Origin: JAGTVG01 sp942491935
GTDB lineage: Bacteria; Bacteroidota; Bacteroidia; Cytophagales; Cyclobacteriaceae
NCBI GenBank assembly: GCA_942491935.1
Contig: CALOCZ010000003.1
Coordinates: 1-64,000 of the forward strand
Direction of reading: 5' to 3'
DNA length: 64,000 nucleotides
A program made the translations under genes and the position numbers. This document shows, piece after piece, positions 16,803-26,242 of the stretch. The notes below the pieces were generated by a model. It was not told the origin of the DNA. It worked only from the letters and a program-made list of their open reading frames with translations, and did not search any database. Positions within the stretch are counted from its first letter, which is position 1; each line of letters starts with the position of its first letter.

Positions 16803-19220
16803 TTAGGCTTTAGTGATCTGACAAAGCGAAGCTTTAGTCTCTTGCATCTGCGTCACAGGGTCATAACCGTAAGTTAAGGCCGTGTTCGCAGACTCACCAA
16901 TCACATAAGGCACTGTACCTTCTGGATAGTTCTTCTCTAGGCTTTCACCGTGCATCACGCCCGCAAAGTGGTATGGCATCCAAGTAACACCCGCTTTAAC
17001 ACGCGGTGTAACCATAGCTTGGATCTTAATACGACCACCTTCGGCGCCTTCTAGCCATACAGTGTCACCATTACGGATACCACGGTCAGCCGCATCAGCA
17101 GGGTTAATTTCAACAAACATCTGTTGTTGAAGCTCTGCTAGCCAAGGGTTAGAACGCGACTCTTCACCACCACCTTCGTACTCAACCAGACGACCAGAGG
17201 TCAAGCCTAGTGGGTACTTAGCTGCAGTGTCATTCTGCTGAATTGACTTGTACAGCGTAGGTAGGCGATGCACTTGCATGTCATCATAGGTTGGGTACTT
17301 AGCCACCAGATCACGACGTGGCGTGTAAAGCGGTTCACGGTGCACTGGCACCTGATCAGGGAAGGTCCACACGATACAACGCGCTTTGGCGTTACCAAAT
17401 GGAATACAACCATGCTTCATGGCGACACGCTGGATACCACCAGAGATATCGGTCTTCCAGTTTTTGCCTTCAGCCTCTGCTTTTTCAGCGGCCGTTAGCT
17501 CGTCCCACCAACCAAGTTGCTTAAGCATGTCAGCGCTGAATTCTGGGTAACCGTCCTGGATTTCAGCACCTTTAGAGAAGCTACCTTCTGCCAATAGGTT
17601 CTCACCTTTGTACTCAACACCATAACGTGCACGGAAGTTACCACCGCCCTCAAGCACGTGCTTGTGTGTGTTATACAGGATCTGCGTACCAGGGTGTTTC
17701 TGCTCTGGTGTTCCCCAGCATGGCCAAGGTAGACCATAGGTTTCACCTTTCGCAGGACCACCTTCAGCTTCAAGCGTCTTATTGCTGAAGGTACCCCAGT
17801 TTTGGGTGTGTAGCTTCAAACGCTCAGGGCTTTGACCTGACATACCAATGGTCCACATACCGCGGTTGATCTCGCGAGTAATGTCTTCAATGACCAACAT
17901 ATCTTTAGCATCTTTGGCAATACGCTTGGTATATTCGTCAGCAAAACCAAGCTTTTGAGAAAGACGATACATGATCTCAAGGTCAGTCTTAGATTCAAAT
18001 AACGGCTCGATAACCTTCTCACGCCACTGCTGGCTACGACCAGAGTTAGATACTGAACCTTCAGTTTCGAACTGGGTTGCCGCAGGCAATAAATACACAC
18101 CGTCTTTACGGTTGTGCATAACACCCGCCATTGTTGGGAATGGATCCACAACCACCACAGTGTCCATCTTGTCTAGTGCTTCACGCACATCACGCTGACG
18201 AGTTTCAGTGTTAACTGACTGACCCCAGAAGAACGCCATACGAACGCGATCTTTCTGCGCTAGCTTTTCAGGTGTCTCAAGTACACCATCGTGCCAACGT
18301 GAACATGGAATACCAGGAGTGTTCATGGGGACACGACCAAGATATTCGTTTTGATCGAAACGGCCCTTAACCCAATTTAAGTCTAGATCCCACACATGGC
18401 TCCAGTGCGCCCAAGCACCTGAAGTCAAACCATAGTAACCAGGAAGGTTATCGAACAGTAGACCTAAGTCAGTTGCACCCTGTACGTTATCGTGACCACG
18501 GAAGATGTTAGTTCCGCCGCCAGAAACACCCATGTTACCCAGTGCTAACTGAAGGATACAGTAGGCACGAGTGTTGGCATTACCAATATGATGCTGAGTA
18601 CCACCCATACACCACACAACGGTGCCAGGACGATTGTCAGCCATTAACTTAGCCGCTTGGTAAACGTCTTCTTCACTCACACCGGTAATGTTGGCAACTT
18701 CTTGAGGTGGGAACTTCTTCACTTCCTCGCGTATAGATTCCATTTCAAATACACGCTGCTCGATAAAGGCTTTATCTTCCCAGCCATTTTCAAAAATATG
18801 CCAAAGCATACCGTAGATGAATGGAATATCAGTACCAGGACGCAATGCACAGTGATGATCGGCATGAGCGGCCGTGCGAGAAAAACGTGGATCGACCACA
18901 ATAATCTTAGCGTTGTTCTGCTCTTTCGCGATCAAGATATGCTGCATTGCCACAGGGTGCGCTTCTGCTGGGTTAGCCCCAATGAAGAAGATCGCATTAG
19001 CATTTTGAATATCGTTGAAAGAGTTAGTTTGCGCACCATAGCCCCAAGTGTTTGCAACACCGGCTACCGTGGTAGAGTGACAAATACGTGCTGAGTGATC
19101 GACATTGTTGGTGCCCCACATTGCCGCAAACTTACGATACATGTAGCAGCCTTCGTTAGAAAACTTAGCACTCCCCATGAAGTAGAGGGAATCTGGACCC
19201 GACTCTTTGCGGATATCCAA
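16803..19220 (-). CDS. fdhA: Formate dehydrogenase catalytic subunit (alpha), 5' end missing at a sequence join
   Basis: Molybdopterin (or tungstopterin) enzyme oxidising formate to CO2 in the periplasm. The visible 805 residues include FSNEGCYMYRKF, CHSTTVAGVANTWGYGAQ, IFFIGANPAEAHPVAMQH, GGGTNIFRGHDNVQGATDLG and the C-terminal molydopterin-dinucleotide-binding domain (RLVEYEGGGEESRSNPW, ADRGIRNGDTVWLEG). Relatives are about 950 residues, so roughly 140-150 are absent. The missing part should hold the twin-arginine signal, the first 4Fe-4S cluster and the active-site Cys or selenocysteine. The frame opens at TTG 19220 with no ribosome-binding site, and upstream DNA has Bacteroidota composition. 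The truncation is therefore probably an artefact; the real gene should be full length in the source organism. Confidence 0.93.
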   Translation of the reverse strand: MDIRKESGPDSLYFMGSAKFSNEGCYMYRKFAAMWGTNNVDHSARICHSTTVAGVANTWGYGAQTNSFNDIQNANAIFFIGANPAEAHPVAMQHILIAKEQNNAKIIVVDPRFSRTAAHADHHCALRPGTDIPFIYGMLWHIFENGWEDKAFIEQRVFEMESIREEVKKFPPQEVANITGVSEEDVYQAAKLMADNRPGTVVWCMGGTQHHIGNANTRAYCILQLALGNMGVSGGGTNIFRGHDNVQGATDLGLLFDNLPGYYGLTSGAWAHWSHVWDLDLNWVKGRFDQNEYLGRVPMNTPGIPCSRWHDGVLETPEKLAQKDRVRMAFFWGQSVNTETRQRDVREALDKMDTVVVVDPFPTMAGVMHNRKDGVYLLPAATQFETEGSVSNSGRSQQWREKVIEPLFESKTDLEIMYRLSQKLGFADEYTKRIAKDAKDMLVIEDITREINRGMWTIGMSGQSPERLKLHTQNWGTFSNKTLEAEGGPAKGETYGLPWPCWGTPEQKHPGTQILYNTHKHVLEGGGNFRARYGVEYKGENLLAEGSFSKGAEIQDGYPEFSADMLKQLGWWDELTAAEKAEAEGKNWKTDISGGIQRVAMKHGCIPFGNAKARCIVWTFPDQVPVHREPLYTPRRDLVAKYPTYDDMQVHRLPTLYKSIQQNDTAAKYPLGLTSGRLVEYEGGGEESRSNPWLAELQQQMFVEINPADAADRGIRNGDTVWLEGAEGGRIKIQAMVTPRVKAGVTWMPYHFAGVMHGESLEKNYPEGTVPYVIGESANTALTYGYDPVTQMQETKASLCQITKA

Positions 19221-19550
19221 TAGAGATGTTGAATGCTGCGTTGAGTTATATGCATAGCTGTTAGCTTTATATATCTCTTTGACTATAAACGGTGAACAAA
19301 GTTTAATCTTGCAGGAAAATTATAAAAAATATTAGTAAAATGCAAATTTTATCGCTGATTGCATCTGGTTGAGTTGCAAAACAGTATTGGATCAGGCATA
19401 AATTTCTCTAGAAAAAGGTAATTTACGACCCTATTGATCAACTTATCAACCATATCAGGCAATATCGAAGAAATCTGCATAGATCATCCTTCAACCTCGA
19501 TAATTAGCATTAATAGAGGTATTTTTTTAAACATGAAAAAATGAACTACC
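19221..19550. other. Join between gammaproteobacterial and Bacteroidota DNA; no gene
   Basis: AT-rich and without a supported gene. The fdhA reading frame stays open leftward to a TAA at about 19320, but the added residues do not resemble FdhA, so homology appears to stop at about 19215-19235. A 14-base word, TTGAGTTGCAAAAC, at 19369 also occurs at 57428 in the Bacteroidota part, placing 19369 on that side. A weak plus-strand hairpin with a seven-T run ends at about 19528 and would suit a plus-strand gene that is no longer present. Confidence 0.7.
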
Positions 19551-21701
19551 TTATTCTTCTGCCATATCGATCATAAAAGCATATATCATGGCTGTCTCCT
19601 TATGTTGTTTGAACCGCCCGGAGGCACCTCCATGTCCCGATTCCATTTCTGTAAACAGATAGATCTTGTTTTCTCCGGTATTATTGTCCCGCAATTTGGC
19701 AACCCATTTAGCCGGTTCCCAATATTGGACCTGTGAATCATAGAATCCAGTGGTAACCAGCATGTTTGGATAAGCTGTTTCATAAACATTGTCATATGGC
19801 GAATATGATTTAATATATTCATATTGTTCCAGGTCAGCGCCGGGATTCCCCCATTCATCAAATTCACCCGTTGTTAAGGGTATGGACTCATCTTCCATTG
19901 TAGTGATCACATCAACAAAGGGTACTGCAGCAACTACGCCCTTGAAAAGTTCAGGTCGCATATTCACTACCGCGCCCATCAACAATCCGCCTGCACTTCC
20001 ACCCTGAGCAAATAACAGGTCTGGATTTGTATACCCCTGGTCGACGAGGTAATCAGCACAGTCCACGAAATCATTAAAGGTATTTTTCTTTTTAAACATC
20101 TTACCGTCTTCATACCATTGCCGGCCATTCACCTGGCTACCCCGAATGTGTGCAGTAACGAAAATGAAACCGCGGTCAAGCAAACTAAGACGTGATGAAC
20201 TAAAATACGGATCGATGGTTGAGCCGTATGAGCCATATCCATATAAAAGTAAAGGGTTCTGTCCATTCTTTTCCATACCTTTTCGGTAAACCATAGTAAT
20301 AGGAACTTCTACCCCATCCCTTGCCTCAACATATAACCTCTTCGTCTCATAATTTACCGGATTAAATTCGCCTACTACTTCCTGTTGCTTTAGAAGGGTC
20401 TTTTCCCTGGTCTTCATATTATAATCATAGGTCGAATTGGGTGTGGTCATAGATTGGTATCCATACCGGAGAATCTCAGTGTCAAACTCAGGATTTATTG
20501 AGATATAGGCAACGTATGCTTCTTCTCCAAAATCAAGGTAATGTTCATCCCTGGTTCTTTGATCAATTATCCGCATCTGGCGTAATCCATTTTTTCTTTC
20601 AGAAACGACCATGTATTGATTGAATACTTCAATTCCATTAAGCATTACATCGCTTCGATGGGCAATCACCTCATTCCAATTCTCCTGTGCCATTTTACCT
20701 ACGGGGGTTTCCATCAAGCGGAAGTTTTGGGCATTCCAATTGGTGACAATATAGAATTTATCTTCAAAATGTTCGATTGAATACTCATGATCACGTTGCC
20801 GTCGATTGAACAACTGGAATTCTCCTTCAGGATTATCGGCATCCAGGATCCAGAATTCAGAAGATAACGTCTGAAATGATTCTATAATGATATACTTATC
20901 AGATTTTGACCGGTAAACATACGTGCTAAAAGTATCGTCTGCCTCATGATATACCTCAACATCCTCTGATTCGCTAGTCCCTAACTTATGGCGGAATATT
21001 TTATAGTATCTCAAAGTTTCGGGATCTTTCTGAACATAGAAGAATGTTTTGCTATCATTTGCCCATGCTGCAGAGGCTCCCGTATTATTTATTACATCTT
21101 CCATCATCTCACCGGTCTCGAGGTCCTTTATGAAAATGGTATATCTCCTTCGGCTCACTGTATCAAGCCCAAAGGAGAGGTATCTGTTATCAGGACTTAC
21201 ATCCAATCCCCCTACACTGACAAATTCATGCTTTTCCCCATATTCATTCACATTCAACATAATCTGTTCAGCCGCATTCATACCACCTTTTTTCCGACAA
21301 TAAATTGGATACTCCTTGCCTTCCTCATATCTTGAATAATACCAATACCCGTTCTTGAAATAAGGGACTGATTCATCAGTCTGTTTAATACGGGATATTA
21401 TTTCATTATAAAGCGTTTCCTGAAGTTCCTCCGTATGCGCCATCGAAGTTTTCAAATACGTATTTTCAGCTTCAAGGTAGGAAATTACCTTTCGGGTTTG
21501 TTCATCCGGCTCAGCAGCATTCTTTTGCTGATCCGTGAGCTTCATCCAATAATAATTATCCACACGTACGTCACCGTGACTAACTAGTTCTTTTGGAATC
21601 TGTTCTGCATCAGGAGGTTGTGTACCCATATCAGTTGTTGTTTCCGTTGAATTGCATCCTGCAATAATAATCAGCATGAAGATTATCCTAAAGTTTTTCA
21701 T
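19551..21701 (-). CDS. ptrB: Oligopeptidase B-type S9 serine peptidase, lipoprotein
   Basis: Prolyl-oligopeptidase-fold peptidase that cleaves short peptides after basic residues. The 716-residue protein starts with a lipoprotein signal (FMLIIIAGC), so it should be membrane-anchored outside the cytoplasm, unlike cytoplasmic E. coli PtrB. A seven-bladed propeller region occupies about 90-430 and a hydrolase domain the rest. The catalytic triad is visible: S569 in GGSAGG, D655 in GFYDSQVQYWEP, and H690 in ESGHGG. RGFIFVTAHIRGSQVNGRQWYEDGK is typical oligopeptidase B sequence. It is the last gene of a three-gene operon, 26 bases after the glycosidase-like gene, and no terminator is clear. Confidence 0.93.
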   Translation of the reverse strand: MKNFRIIFMLIIIAGCNSTETTTDMGTQPPDAEQIPKELVSHGDVRVDNYYWMKLTDQQKNAAEPDEQTRKVISYLEAENTYLKTSMAHTEELQETLYNEIISRIKQTDESVPYFKNGYWYYSRYEEGKEYPIYCRKKGGMNAAEQIMLNVNEYGEKHEFVSVGGLDVSPDNRYLSFGLDTVSRRRYTIFIKDLETGEMMEDVINNTGASAAWANDSKTFFYVQKDPETLRYYKIFRHKLGTSESEDVEVYHEADDTFSTYVYRSKSDKYIIIESFQTLSSEFWILDADNPEGEFQLFNRRQRDHEYSIEHFEDKFYIVTNWNAQNFRLMETPVGKMAQENWNEVIAHRSDVMLNGIEVFNQYMVVSERKNGLRQMRIIDQRTRDEHYLDFGEEAYVAYISINPEFDTEILRYGYQSMTTPNSTYDYNMKTREKTLLKQQEVVGEFNPVNYETKRLYVEARDGVEVPITMVYRKGMEKNGQNPLLLYGYGSYGSTIDPYFSSSRLSLLDRGFIFVTAHIRGSQVNGRQWYEDGKMFKKKNTFNDFVDCADYLVDQGYTNPDLLFAQGGSAGGLLMGAVVNMRPELFKGVVAAVPFVDVITTMEDESIPLTTGEFDEWGNPGADLEQYEYIKSYSPYDNVYETAYPNMLVTTGFYDSQVQYWEPAKWVAKLRDNNTGENKIYLFTEMESGHGGASGRFKQHKETAMIYAFMIDMAEE

Positions 21702-21727
21702 AGTTTATTAATGTTTTGAGAATTGAT

Positions 21728-23290
21728 CTATTTTATGATATGAACCGCCATATCATCTATAAAGACGGGTGTGCGGAATCTGGTTTCTCCATTTTTTATA
21801 GTGATCTTTTTTGATCCGGCCGGACCGGATTTCGGATCAAAAAACCTGGCTTCGTATTGCCCATTGGGGAATGGAAGGTCGAAGAGAAAAACATGTGCAC
21901 CATTGGGCTTAAACTCCATGTTCTCCATCCCGGTTGGAGAAGACACGTAGGCGAGTATTTCTTTTTCAGAAGAAAGCACCAGGTTGACTCCAACTGTTGA
22001 TATCCAGAAATAACCTTTATGATCAAGGGCTCCGTAATCAAGTATTCCATTAAAAAATTCCCTTAAAAGCGCAGCATCATCTTCGAATTCACTCCATCCA
22101 TTCGGATCATAATTATTTGATGGCCCAGCTCTCTCCTCTACTGGTAACAGGTTATGTATAGGTTTCGAATATATATCCACTTGCTGGCATTTGGCCATCA
22201 TCAATTTCCAGCAATACTTTCTTAGCTGGTGACGCATTTCCGGATACCGGTAGGTCCAGGATTGGCCACTATCATCCCTGGATTCCTGTGCAACAATCGG
22301 CTTTTTATATTTTTCTACCCAAGCCCGGATATTGCCCGTATGGTGATGGTTTCCATCGATCAGTACATCAAAAAAAGGTTGAGAGAATACCCAGTCCATT
22401 TCAGAGCCAGGTTGAGGACATCCACCACCCTGGTTGAAAGGGAATCCCCGTAAATGACCTGTATCAGTGGATAGAATTATTGGGCGTTCAGGATTCAGGT
22501 CCTTCCATTTCGCTCTCACCGCCAGTGCTATGGTTTCCAGCCATTCAGAGGTTTTCCCCCAATCATCATAGGTCATGGCTAGTTCATGTACCAGTTCGTA
22601 ATATATATTATCCAGGTCATATGTTTCCTCAATGATTTTTTCATAATATGCGATCTGAATATCCAGCAATTCATTGTTGCCATCAGATGCTGAATAATAC
22701 ATTTTGGCCCGGTTATCCTGAGTATCATTCGTCATCATTAAATCAGTACATGAATTAATGTTATTCTCAGGATTGAAGAAATGCCCATCCCAATTTATTT
22801 TCGCTATTTCATCATTATAATTGAACAACTGCCATCCATTCCACATCAGGAGATCAAGAATGATCCCTTTCGACTGTAAATATTCACATCGTTCCCGGAA
22901 CCGCTTCCAATACCTTTCATCGAACCTGGTTAAATCAAATTGGCGACTACCAGGTTCAGTTTCCACAAATGGGAAGAGGATGTTTTCTTTCTGGCCGCCA
23001 TTCTCTTCTGAGAAATATTCTACATATGTCCAGCTTCCAGGCAAATAAGCCCTGCAATGGTTCATCCCATGGGCAGCCTGCCAATCGGCCCATTTCTTAT
23101 AATCAAAGGCATCTTCAGCGGCATAGAATATAAAATCTGACATGGTCCCGAAAGAGAAGAGTGCTTCCCCGTGATAGGAAAAATATACATGTTCAGTCCC
23201 GGCATTCTCCAATTGAAGGGGTTGACTTTTCAAAGTAGGAATACATAAAAAGAGTAATAGACCCATTAAAGAAGTTTTTTTTCTGGTCAT
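21728..23290 (-). CDS. Secreted TIM-barrel glycoside-hydrolase-like protein
   Basis: A 520-residue protein with a signal peptide (MGLLLFLCIPTLKSQ). The central TIM barrel resembles clan GH-A, and the C-terminal beta domain of about 90 residues (AYVSSPTGMENMEF, PNGQYEARFFDPKSG) is like the putative collagen-binding domain seen in DUF4038/GH140-type proteins. Candidate catalytic acids: E236 in YYELVHELAM, where GH-A enzymes have Asn-Glu, and E336 in PIVAQESRDD at the end of a strand. The Asn before the acid/base is His here. The substrate cannot be read. It lies 31 bases after another TIM-barrel gene and 26 before an oligopeptidase gene, so the three are probably one operon. Confidence 0.75.
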   Translation of the reverse strand: MTRKKTSLMGLLLFLCIPTLKSQPLQLENAGTEHVYFSYHGEALFSFGTMSDFIFYAAEDAFDYKKWADWQAAHGMNHCRAYLPGSWTYVEYFSEENGGQKENILFPFVETEPGSRQFDLTRFDERYWKRFRERCEYLQSKGIILDLLMWNGWQLFNYNDEIAKINWDGHFFNPENNINSCTDLMMTNDTQDNRAKMYYSASDGNNELLDIQIAYYEKIIEETYDLDNIYYELVHELAMTYDDWGKTSEWLETIALAVRAKWKDLNPERPIILSTDTGHLRGFPFNQGGGCPQPGSEMDWVFSQPFFDVLIDGNHHHTGNIRAWVEKYKKPIVAQESRDDSGQSWTYRYPEMRHQLRKYCWKLMMAKCQQVDIYSKPIHNLLPVEERAGPSNNYDPNGWSEFEDDAALLREFFNGILDYGALDHKGYFWISTVGVNLVLSSEKEILAYVSSPTGMENMEFKPNGAHVFLFDLPFPNGQYEARFFDPKSGPAGSKKITIKNGETRFRTPVFIDDMAVHIIK

Positions 23291-23321
23291 GTCTGTCTGT
23301 ATTAATTATGATTGAAAAATG

Positions 23322-24674
23322 CTATTTGGTCAAATGCGCAAAAATACCATCCTTAAAAACTGGTACCGAAATACTTGCCGGGAATGATTCGATCGTCTCC
23401 TTTTGAATGGTTTTACCTGACCTGATATCAATCCATGCAATCGTATAGGGAGGATCTGTAAGGCCAGGATCGAGGTTCATGATAGTGGTTAATGGTTCAA
23501 ATTTGTCTTCAGGATCATCATTCAGCAAATAGATCATCATTTGTTGATCATCCCCACATGTATATGCCTCTACCTGTTTATTCGTACAGGAAATTCGATA
23601 CATCATACTCTTGCTATCGAATTCTGACCAGTTAATGGTGTGACAGAAATCGCTGTAGTTTTTAAACCATCTCAATTCCTGCAAGGTATGGTCAGGCCAT
23701 CTGCCTTCTTTTGTCGGGCAGACCCAGGCATGCAGGTTGCCTGCAGAACCAACTGCCAGTGGTCCCCATAATGTATGCAGGAAAAACCTTTCAATTTCCT
23801 CTTCTGAGGCCTCTCCATTATGCATTCTCCCTTCACCACAGTATACCGGGTCACCGAAAGGTAATGCTTCGAGTACACGTTTAAATAAAGCTTCCGCCAT
23901 CAATTCAGGATCATTTCCTCCGGGATTGTATTCATATACCCTGACTGAGCCACAGTCCATTTCTCCCTTAGGATTTCTTCCGGTGTTGTACTGAAATCCA
24001 ATGATGTGATTGTTGGGATCCAGGGCCCTGACATGATCATACATCTGCTGTTTCCATTCATCCGTTTTCTTGCTGTCGTTGACAAGGTCCCACATCATCA
24101 GACTTTTGTGATGGTTCCACCGTTTTACAAATACCTCATACCTGTTGAGAACGGCATCCCATGATGGTTTATGTTCTACGCCTCTCAAGTTTTCCGGGTC
24201 ATCAGTGGTTCCCAAACTATCGATCGCTCTGTTATAACCCATTCTTTTATTGTTCCAACCATAACCTACATCAAAACGCAAAGTATTATCATTCCACAGG
24301 CAAAGCGATACATATACCCCATACTCTTCACATTTGTTGAGGATATAATCGATCTTCTGCATCCGGACCTCATCAAATGTACCAACCGGGAACTCGGGAT
24401 CGCTTCCACCCCCTAACCATACCCTGATATAATTTATTCCATGGTCAGACCACAGGTGCAGAAGGCTATCAATAGCCTCGTCAGTATCTTCATAAAATAT
24501 AAATTTATTAAATCCAATAGGGATATAGGGGGATCCATCATCAAATACAAAATACCGCCCATTGTTATCTATTCTCAGGAATCCGTGGTCATTGTCAACT
24601 TCTTCAGGGGCCTTACAGTTTGATAATGAAAAAAGAATTGATAGAAGAACCAGGTTAAAAAGTGAATATCTCAT
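23322..24674 (-). CDS. Cellulase-like TIM-barrel lipoprotein
   Basis: A 450-residue lipoprotein (lipobox LSNC, C20) with a GH5-like barrel. The N-terminal FLRIDNNGRYFVFDDGSPYI and PIGFNKF, then the HGINYIRVWLGG strand, are typical of this group. The acid/base position reads LMMWDLVND, so Asp200 stands where clan GH-A has Glu. The likely nucleophile is E281 in VYCGEGRM. The C-terminus forms a beta domain (IAWIDIRSGKTIQKETI) similar to that of the next gene. First gene of the operon; its ATG (24674) is 221 bases from the divergent oxidoreductase gene. The Glu-to-Asp change may weaken or change catalysis, so the protein could be a binding protein. Confidence 0.72.
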   Translation of the reverse strand: MRYSLFNLVLLSILFSLSNCKAPEEVDNDHGFLRIDNNGRYFVFDDGSPYIPIGFNKFIFYEDTDEAIDSLLHLWSDHGINYIRVWLGGGSDPEFPVGTFDEVRMQKIDYILNKCEEYGVYVSLCLWNDNTLRFDVGYGWNNKRMGYNRAIDSLGTTDDPENLRGVEHKPSWDAVLNRYEVFVKRWNHHKSLMMWDLVNDSKKTDEWKQQMYDHVRALDPNNHIIGFQYNTGRNPKGEMDCGSVRVYEYNPGGNDPELMAEALFKRVLEALPFGDPVYCGEGRMHNGEASEEEIERFFLHTLWGPLAVGSAGNLHAWVCPTKEGRWPDHTLQELRWFKNYSDFCHTINWSEFDSKSMMYRISCTNKQVEAYTCGDDQQMMIYLLNDDPEDKFEPLTTIMNLDPGLTDPPYTIAWIDIRSGKTIQKETIESFPASISVPVFKDGIFAHLTK

Positions 24675-24895
24675 GACTGTATACTTAATTTATCCCAAGT
24701 TAAAGAATGAATTTAATCCAACCAATCAATAAAAAACTTTTGTGTAACTATTCTTCAATATTCGTATTCGGTTGAATATAGGAACTCCTTTTCTTATATT
24801 GTACTCAATATATTTTTATAAAATGCAGGATTTCTTTATCTCTAAATATAAGAAAATCCAAATAAAAAGGCTTTCAAACTTTTTCAGTCAATCAA

Positions 24896-26222
24896 ATGGG
24901 AACATTAAATCGTCGTCAATTTATTGGAACAATCGGAGGAGCAAGTGCTTTCTCGATTCTTTCAAAAAAGAACAGCAAAGCTGCTGATTCAAAAATCAAA
25001 GTTGGAATTATGGGACTTGGTGGAAGGGGCCGGTTTCTCACCGAACGGTTTGTGCAGAGAGCCGGATATCGACATTGCTTATTTATGCGATGTCGATAAT
25101 AGGCGTTATGCTTACGGCCGGGAGATCGTAGCGGAATACCAGGATAAGCAGCCAAAACTTACTCAGGATTTCAGGGACATGCTGAATGATCCGGATGTAA
25201 ATGTGATCGTAAATGCTACCCCTGTCCATTGGCATGCCCTCAGTACAATTATGGCATGTCAGGCTGGAAAAGACGTATACGTTGAAAAACCTTTAAGTGT
25301 AAATCCCTGGGAAGGCATGAAAATGGTTGAAGCAGCAAGGAAATACAATCGAATAGTACAGGTAGGTTGTCAGACACGCAGTGCCCCTTATGTACAAAAA
25401 GCACTTGAATATGTTCGGAATGGCAATCTTGGGGAGGTACATATTGCCAGCGTATACCAAATCGTAGACTGGAAGCAAAATGTTTATAGCACAGAGGAAG
25501 AACCTGTTCCTGAAGGGCTGGATTATGATCTTTGGTGTGGTCCTGCGCCAAAATTACCATATAGACCCGGGTACTGGTACCGAGATCAGTGGGATTTTAA
25601 TGTTGGTTCGATAGGAGGAGATATATTTCACCAGGTCGATCTTGCAAGGCACATCCTGAGTGTAGCTATTCCACAATCAGCTGTTAGTTCCGGGGGCGTT
25701 TTTCATTTTAAAGATGGAAGAGAAATACCAGATACCATTAGCACACATTTTGAATATGATAAACTGACCTATAAGATAGAAGCAGCTATCTGGGCAGCTA
25801 ATTTCAAAAAGATACCCACAAGTGTTAGAGATTCCGATCAATTTCCCGATTGGGAATTCTGCAGCACTAAGATTGAATTGTATGGTACAAAGGGATTTCT
25901 CAGGCTGGGAAGACAAGGTGGAGGCTGGCAGGCTTTTAATGAAAAAGGAGAAATTGTGGCTGAGGAATATGGCCGGCAGGCTGACAACATACATATTGCC
26001 AATTTTATAGATTGTGTTCGGTCCAGAAAATTACCGAATGCTGATATAGAAGAAGGAAGACGTACTGATCTCTTACTGCATCTGTCAAATATATCCGCAA
26101 GGGTTGGCAACCAAAAGCTTATATTTGATATGGAGGCAAACAATTTCAAAAATCTGCCTGAAGCCAATAAATTTCTTAGGCGAAAAGACAGGGCACCCTG
26201 GCAGATACCTGATGAGGTTTAG
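24896..26222 (+). pseudogene. Gfo/Idh/MocA oxidoreductase with Tat-like signal, one frameshift
   Basis: NAD(P)-dependent sugar or inositol oxidoreductase family. The first phase begins MGTLNRRQFIGTIGG, a twin-arginine-type signal, and includes the Rossmann GLGGRGRF. It breaks near 25060, and the family sequence continues in the next phase as EPDIDIAYLCDVDNRR. The active-site motif VYVEKPLSVNP and GGDIFHQVDLARH follow, to the end at 26222. Adding one AG to the short AG run at 25054-25060 gives a continuous protein of about 442 residues. The rest is intact, so an indel error is possible. It heads a plus-strand pair with the SUMF1 gene 20 bases downstream. Exported members of this family often handle rare sugars. 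Confidence 0.82.
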
Positions 26223-26242
26223 GTTTAAAGGATAAGACAAAG

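Noticed and set aside
1..19220. Large horizontal transfer of gammaproteobacterial genes into a Bacteroidota genome
   Set aside because: The block consists of core genes with native regulation, and fdhA is cut precisely at the edge. A chimera explains this more simply, though transfer is not strictly excluded without reads.
16803..19220. Selenocysteine versus cysteine in formate dehydrogenase
   Set aside because: The active-site residue lies in the missing 5' part, so it cannot be judged.
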